Shown: positions 5,101 to 8,099 of the stretch, one piece after another
How the letters are laid out: every line of letters begins with the position of its first letter
Position numbering within the stretch: the stretch's first letter is position 1
Source: an uncultured Microcaldota archaeon
GTDB lineage: Archaea > Micrarchaeota > Micrarchaeia > Anstonellales > Bilamarchaeaceae
DNA: 8,099 nt
Assembly (NCBI GenBank): GCA_903835325.1
Contig: CAILMU010000117.1
Span: 1 to 8,099 of the forward strand
Reading direction: 5' to 3'
Notes under the pieces: generated by a model
The model's input: the letters and a program-made list of their open reading frames with translations, nothing else
Told to the model about the DNA's origin: nothing
The model's database searches: none
Position numbers and translations under genes: made by a program

Positions 5101-6249
5101 CTAGCCCCTTTTTCCGGCAGAGACCTCTTTGAAAATCTTCTCCATCTTGTCCAGATAAATTTCGACAGTGTGATTTTTTTCCACGCGGGAGCGGCCGGCT
5201 TTGCCCAAACGCTCTGTCAGACCAGGATCCCCAGCCACTGCTTCCATCTTTTGGGCCATCCCGTCCGCATCTTTCACAAGGTATCCTGTTTGGCCATCAT
5301 AAATAATCTCTCTTGGACCTCCTTCATCGATGGATATCACCGGTTTTGAGGATGCCATCGCTTCCAGAATGACATACCCCCAATCCTCGTTGATAGCTGA
5401 AAACAGCGTCGCGTAGCAGATGGAATACAATTCGATAAGAGTATCGCGAGGAGGGTCGATAAGAAGCTCCACTCCTTCGCATCTAGCTGCCAGGGTTTTC
5501 AGCTCGGCTAGGTAATCCCGGTCATAATCATTCACGAATCCCGCGATGACCAGTTTCCAGCCTTTCCTTTTCATGGAGAACTTCCTGAAAGCTTCTATCG
5601 CGATATCGTGCCTCTTGAGGACAGAAAGGCGGGACGGATAAAAGAAGAACCGGCCGTATTCCTTGCAATGGAATTCTTCTGGATTGATTCCGGGATTCAC
5701 CACTTCGCCGCCATCCCTACCGAGATAACGCTTCAGCCGCAGATTCACTTCCTGAGAAATAGGGCATATCCTTTCGATTTTTTGGACAACCATCCGATCT
5801 ATTGCTCGGTATGAATTGATGTTGAGGCGGTGCCGGACCAAATCCAGCGGAGCGTTTTTTTCAAGATATTGAGGGTGTTTCATATACCATGAATAGAGAT
5901 CGTATGCACCCCTAAGCGGCGCCATCAGGGTCCAACAGACGCGCGGGTTCCGGTTCCTGATTAGTTCCGATGGACTGCCGAAAACGCTCACCACATCATA
6001 GTCGAGTGGCAATTTGGCGGTCAAGAAACGCACTCCGATCGGAGCACCTTCGCCGAGGGAAATGGGGAGCCGTTCCAGGATGCTTTGCGGCAGAACCCGC
6101 ACATCGAATTCCCGGAAATCCTCGAAAGACCCTTGTGGCTCGTATTTCGCGGTGAAGATCACCGGATTGAACCTTCGTGCGATATCGAGCATGTGCCGTT
6201 CTCCGCCACCGCGATGCCGGATATCAGAGTGAACCAATACAAGATCCAT
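5101..6249 (-). CDS. GT4-family (GT-B fold, retaining) glycosyltransferase
   Basis: The protein is a cytoplasmic or membrane-associated glycosyltransferase of GT4 type, using a nucleotide-sugar donor. Counting from the ATG at 6249 it has 382 residues, normal for the family. The N-terminal domain opens MDLVLVHSDIRHRGGGERH, where GGGER is the acceptor-side loop typical of ALG2/ALG11-like members. The linker to the C-terminal domain carries VVNPGINPEEF (the 'vipnGvd...F' signature), followed by FFYPSRLSVLKRHDIAIEAF (the 'GRl...Kr.dlliea' segment) and KLVIAGF. The donor-site E-x7-E is present in INEDWGYVILEAMASSKPVIS, ahead of GGPREII and GQTGYLV. The in-frame starts TTG 6264 and ATG 6258 are possible. 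I prefer 6249 because the first strand of the family begins directly after it. The gene stands alone on its strand, divergent from the methyltransferase at 6418, and its 3' end faces the debris zone. Sugar specificity cannot be read from the sequence. Confidence 0.88.
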   Translation of the reverse strand: MDLVLVHSDIRHRGGGERHMLDIARRFNPVIFTAKYEPQGSFEDFREFDVRVLPQSILERLPISLGEGAPIGVRFLTAKLPLDYDVVSVFGSPSELIRNRNPRVCWTLMAPLRGAYDLYSWYMKHPQYLEKNAPLDLVRHRLNINSYRAIDRMVVQKIERICPISQEVNLRLKRYLGRDGGEVVNPGINPEEFHCKEYGRFFFYPSRLSVLKRHDIAIEAFRKFSMKRKGWKLVIAGFVNDYDRDYLAELKTLAARCEGVELLIDPPRDTLIELYSICYATLFSAINEDWGYVILEAMASSKPVISIDEGGPREIIYDGQTGYLVKDADGMAQKMEAVAGDPGLTERLGKAGRSRVEKNHTVEIYLDKMEKIFKEVSAGKRG

Positions 6250-6283
6250 GAGGAACATCAACAAATTGTTAGTTAAGCGGAAT

Positions 6284-6294
6284 CAAAATTAAAC
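6284..6294 (-). promoter_or_regulatory. TATA-like box for the GT4 gene
   Basis: On the minus strand GGTTTAATTTTG is centred near 6289, ~31 bases before ATG 6258 and ~40 before ATG 6249. A transcript beginning near 6264 would have a leader of 6-15 bases. No Shine-Dalgarno sequence is seen before either ATG. Confidence 0.45.
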
Positions 6295-6385
6295 CAATAT
6301 TGCATTAAACCTTTTCATGGCCAAAGATTGAGCCGCCTCGCGCATTAATCAAAGAAATATTTTTATGAAAATAGCTCCGAAAAGG

Positions 6386-6393
6386 AATAAATA
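6386..6393 (+). promoter_or_regulatory. Archaeal TATA box for the methyltransferase at 6418
   Basis: AATAAATA is preceded by CCGAAAAGG, a good purine-rich B-recognition element candidate. A start of transcription ~25 bases downstream falls at about 6414, leaving only a few bases before the ATG at 6418, so the transcript is expected to be leaderless or nearly so. Confidence 0.6.
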
Positions 6394-6417
6394 CTCTGAG
6401 GGATCATATATTGATAT

Positions 6418-7164
6418 ATGGTGCAGAATGAAAACGAGTTTCGATACCTCCTTTCTAAAGCAAAAAAAGCATACAAAAAGAAAGGTGCGCCGTATACTTT
6501 TTGCGCCGGAATAAAATTCGCGGCTCAGTGGATCGCCGACGGGCTGGGATACTTTTACTATAGGGCGTTCAAACCGGCAGGCACGATCATTTTCCAAGAA
6601 AAAAATTATGATTATTTCTACCACCCGTATAATAGAACATGGAAGAACGAAAGAGCGGTCGAAGTTCCGATCATATGGGATATTGTCGGGGAGCAGAAAG
6701 GGAAACGGATACTCGAAGTCGGCAATGTCCTCTCCCATTATTTCGATATCGACCATGATATCCTGGACAAGTATGAGAGAGCGGATGGGGTGATAAACCA
6801 GGATGCGGCCGATTTCCGGACAATCGAAAGGTATGATTTGATTGTCAGCATATCAACTTTAGAACATGTTGGATGGGATGAAAACCCTCGGGAGCCGGAA
6901 AAAGTGTTACGGGCAATTGACAACCTGAAAAGCCTTCTTGCCCCGAAAGGAAAGATGGTCGTGACCTTGCCGGTAGGCCAGAATCCCAATCTCGATAAAC
7001 TCTTAAGAGAACGAAAGATACGATTTACGAGATTACAATGCCTGGAACGGATTTCAGGAGACAACAGGTGGGTCGAGAGCGATTGGGGGCACGTTCAAAA
7101 TGCTGAATACAACAAACCATTTCCTGCTGCGAATGGACTTGTTATAGGAACAATTGAAAACTGA
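6418..7164 (+). CDS. Class I SAM-dependent methyltransferase with atypical motif I (EVGNVLSHY type)
   Basis: The 248-residue protein begins with a ~90-residue lead region containing YDYFYHPYNRTWKNERAVE (64-82). A methyltransferase core follows: RILEVGNVLSHYF (97-109) in the place of SAM motif I, VINQDAADF (125-133), YDLIVSISTLEHVGWDE (139-155), then APKGKMVVTLPVG (175-187) as the late core strand. The E-V-G-N-x-L-S-H motif replaces the usual D/E-x-G-x-G-x-G. I recognise this as a recurring methyltransferase subgroup found in surface-polysaccharide clusters, and its acceptor is unknown to me. A good TATA box puts the transcript start within a few bases of the ATG at 6418. The stop TGA (7162-7164) is 37 bases before the likely start of the following GT2 gene, so they may be co-transcribed. 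It shows no clear similarity to the zinc-ribbon methyltransferase at 3644. Confidence 0.82.
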   Translation: MVQNENEFRYLLSKAKKAYKKKGAPYTFCAGIKFAAQWIADGLGYFYYRAFKPAGTIIFQEKNYDYFYHPYNRTWKNERAVEVPIIWDIVGEQKGKRILEVGNVLSHYFDIDHDILDKYERADGVINQDAADFRTIERYDLIVSISTLEHVGWDENPREPEKVLRAIDNLKSLLAPKGKMVVTLPVGQNPNLDKLLRERKIRFTRLQCLERISGDNRWVESDWGHVQNAEYNKPFPAANGLVIGTIEN

Positions 7165-7174
7165 ATAGATAATT
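7165..7174 (+). promoter_or_regulatory. Weak TATA-like site before the second GT2 gene
   Basis: TAGATAATTT lies ~32 bases before GTG 7202, immediately after the methyltransferase stop. Placement fits an archaeal promoter with a short leader, but the match is poor, and read-through from the upstream gene is equally possible. Confidence 0.25.
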
Positions 7175-7201
7175 TGATACAATGTACCATGGCGAAAAAA
7201 C

Positions 7202-8099
7202 GTGGTGGTGCGGAACTTGGATGATGCTTGGTTGAAACGGGGCCCTTCCCTTGATGAACTAATAGCCGAGAGGAAGGATGAACGCAAAGCACCCCGAAAT
7301 GGAATGGCGGTGGTCATCCCGACATCAGGCCGGAAGGGCGTCCTCTCAAGCCACCTCTCGAAGCTCGCTGCGCAGACTTTCAAGGATTTCGATACGATAA
7401 TAATATACGACAAAGATACCCCATTCGAAAAGGTTACCCATAATCTGAGCGCCCTCCATTTCCGCATGAAAGAGACGGCAGGCATTGCTGGGGCGTACTA
7501 TTGCGGAGAATTATGCGCCTTATGCGAGGCGTATGAAACGATTGTGCTTGCCGACGACGACTGCATGCCGGGATCTACTAGGCTCATCTTGCGCATCAAG
7601 GAAGGGTTGGAAGACCATGCAGTCGTCGCGCCGACCGTACGATTGGTTCCTTCAGGGCAGGCTGGCTTAGGCATCATCAATTGGTATTGGGGCATCCGGC
7701 GCGAAGTCTTCGAAAGAACCGGGATCCGATACCTACCGCTATTCAAAGGCGGTGAGGAAGTCGATATGATGCATCGCATAGCCGCGGAGGGCTTCAGACC
7801 GCATCCAATCGAATCGGAAGTCACCCACCCGCGAGGAGCTCCGTTCGTTCTGTATGAAGCGACGAGGGAGTATTACTACCACCGGGGTTTGCTTCTCCAG
7901 ATTATCTTATCGGGCGCTTTTTTTCGCAGTTTCCTGTTCATATCCCAGCATTTGATGGCTGCATGGGCATTCATGATAATCGGGAAAAAAAGGACTACCG
8001 AAATAAAGATAGCGAGCGTCTGGGATGCAACTTCTTTGCGCTTGTTCCAGGACATCGCACGAGAGAAAATGTTGGTGGGTCCTCCGGATTTTTCAGAAG
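7202..8099 (+). CDS. GT2-family glycosyltransferase, paralog of the gene at 2299 (3' end beyond the window)
   Basis: An uninterrupted frame runs from a stop at 7175-7177 to the right edge, giving at least 299 residues. GTG 7202 is chosen because it aligns with the ATG of the paralog at 2299, relative to the shared DAWLKRGPSLDELIAERKD / NWLRIGPSLNELVAEIKD extension. GTG 7205 and 7208 are alternatives. The GT-A core has MAVVIPTSGR (35-44), QTFKDFDTIIIYDKD (58-72), ETAGIAGAYYCGE (91-103, the AGG-like element), LADDDCMPGS (116-125) with the DDD metal site, and GGEEVDMMHRI (183-193) in place of GEDIELYHRI. A hydrophobic stretch at ~228-260 (LLLQIILSGAFFRSFLFIS) corresponds to the first membrane span of the paralog. 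It follows the methyltransferase closely, mirroring the GT2-methyltransferase pairing at 2299-4591 in reversed order. The donor and acceptor are unknown. Divergence from the paralog suggests a different linkage in the same glycan. Confidence 0.83.
   Translation, partial: MVVRNLDDAWLKRGPSLDELIAERKDERKAPRNGMAVVIPTSGRKGVLSSHLSKLAAQTFKDFDTIIIYDKDTPFEKVTHNLSALHFRMKETAGIAGAYYCGELCALCEAYETIVLADDDCMPGSTRLILRIKEGLEDHAVVAPTVRLVPSGQAGLGIINWYWGIRREVFERTGIRYLPLFKGGEEVDMMHRIAAEGFRPHPIESEVTHPRGAPFVLYEATREYYYHRGLLLQIILSGAFFRSFLFISQHLMAAWAFMIIGKKRTTEIKIASVWDATSLRLFQDIAREKMLVGPPDFSE

Noticed and set aside
6250..6417. RNA gene or operator array in the divergent spacer between GT4 and the methyltransferase
   Set aside because: Apart from the two TATA-like sites I see no tRNA-like cloverleaf, repeat or strong palindrome.
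6365..6514. Plus-strand frame from ATG 6365 across the start of the methyltransferase
   Set aside because: It overlaps a well-supported gene in another frame, its start lies upstream of the TATA box, and the Lys/Arg-rich product looks like translation of A-rich DNA.
1..8099. CRISPR array, toxin-antitoxin pair or defence system
   Set aside because: No evenly spaced repeats and no nuclease, helicase or toxin motifs. Every recognisable gene belongs to sugar metabolism, glycosyl transfer or methylation.

Overview
The window looks like part of an archaeal cell-surface polysaccharide or glycoprotein glycosylation locus. The archaeal call rests on A/T-rich TATA-like boxes placed about 25 bases ahead of the expected transcript start of most genes, very short or absent leaders, few Shine-Dalgarno sites, and heavy use of ATA (Ile) and AGG/AGA (Arg) codons. 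The lineage cannot be fixed from this window alone.

Layout, left to right. (1) The C-terminal end of a membrane protein, probably a GT-C/GT39-like glycosyltransferase, enters from the left edge (+). (2) A minus-strand pair follows: rmlD (dTDP-4-dehydrorhamnose reductase), then rmlC (3,5-epimerase), overlapping by 20 bases and driven by a clear TATA box. Just upstream of rmlD lies a 32-codon stub that looks like the start of a sugar-1-phosphate nucleotidyltransferase. (3) A plus-strand pair follows: a GT2-family glycosyltransferase with C-terminal membrane segments, then a zinc-ribbon SAM methyltransferase. (4) Next is a debris zone (about 4600-5050). It holds the first ~80 residues of an extended-SDR sugar-nucleotide epimerase, broken by an in-frame TGA, joined to a second copy of the tail of the left-edge membrane protein. 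(5) A GT4 glycosyltransferase lies on the minus strand. (6) Divergent from it is a second, unrelated-looking SAM methyltransferase (+). (7) A second GT2 glycosyltransferase follows, paralogous to the first, starting at about 7202 and running off the right edge.

Inferred joint role: RmlC/RmlD supply dTDP-L-rhamnose or a related 6-deoxyhexose, and the GT2 and GT4 enzymes add sugars to a lipid-linked or membrane-bound acceptor. The methyltransferases may decorate the sugars, and the GT-C protein may use a polyprenyl-phosphate sugar donor. RmlA and RmlB are not intact here and would have to be encoded elsewhere.

The locus shows clear signs of recombination: two truncated genes, one chimeric junction at short homology, a 43-base perfect duplicate, and diverged GT2 paralogs. 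I found no tRNA, rRNA, CRISPR array, transposase or complete IS element. The most notable item is the chimeric remnant with its duplicated tail. I see no convincing evidence of an entirely new biological system.
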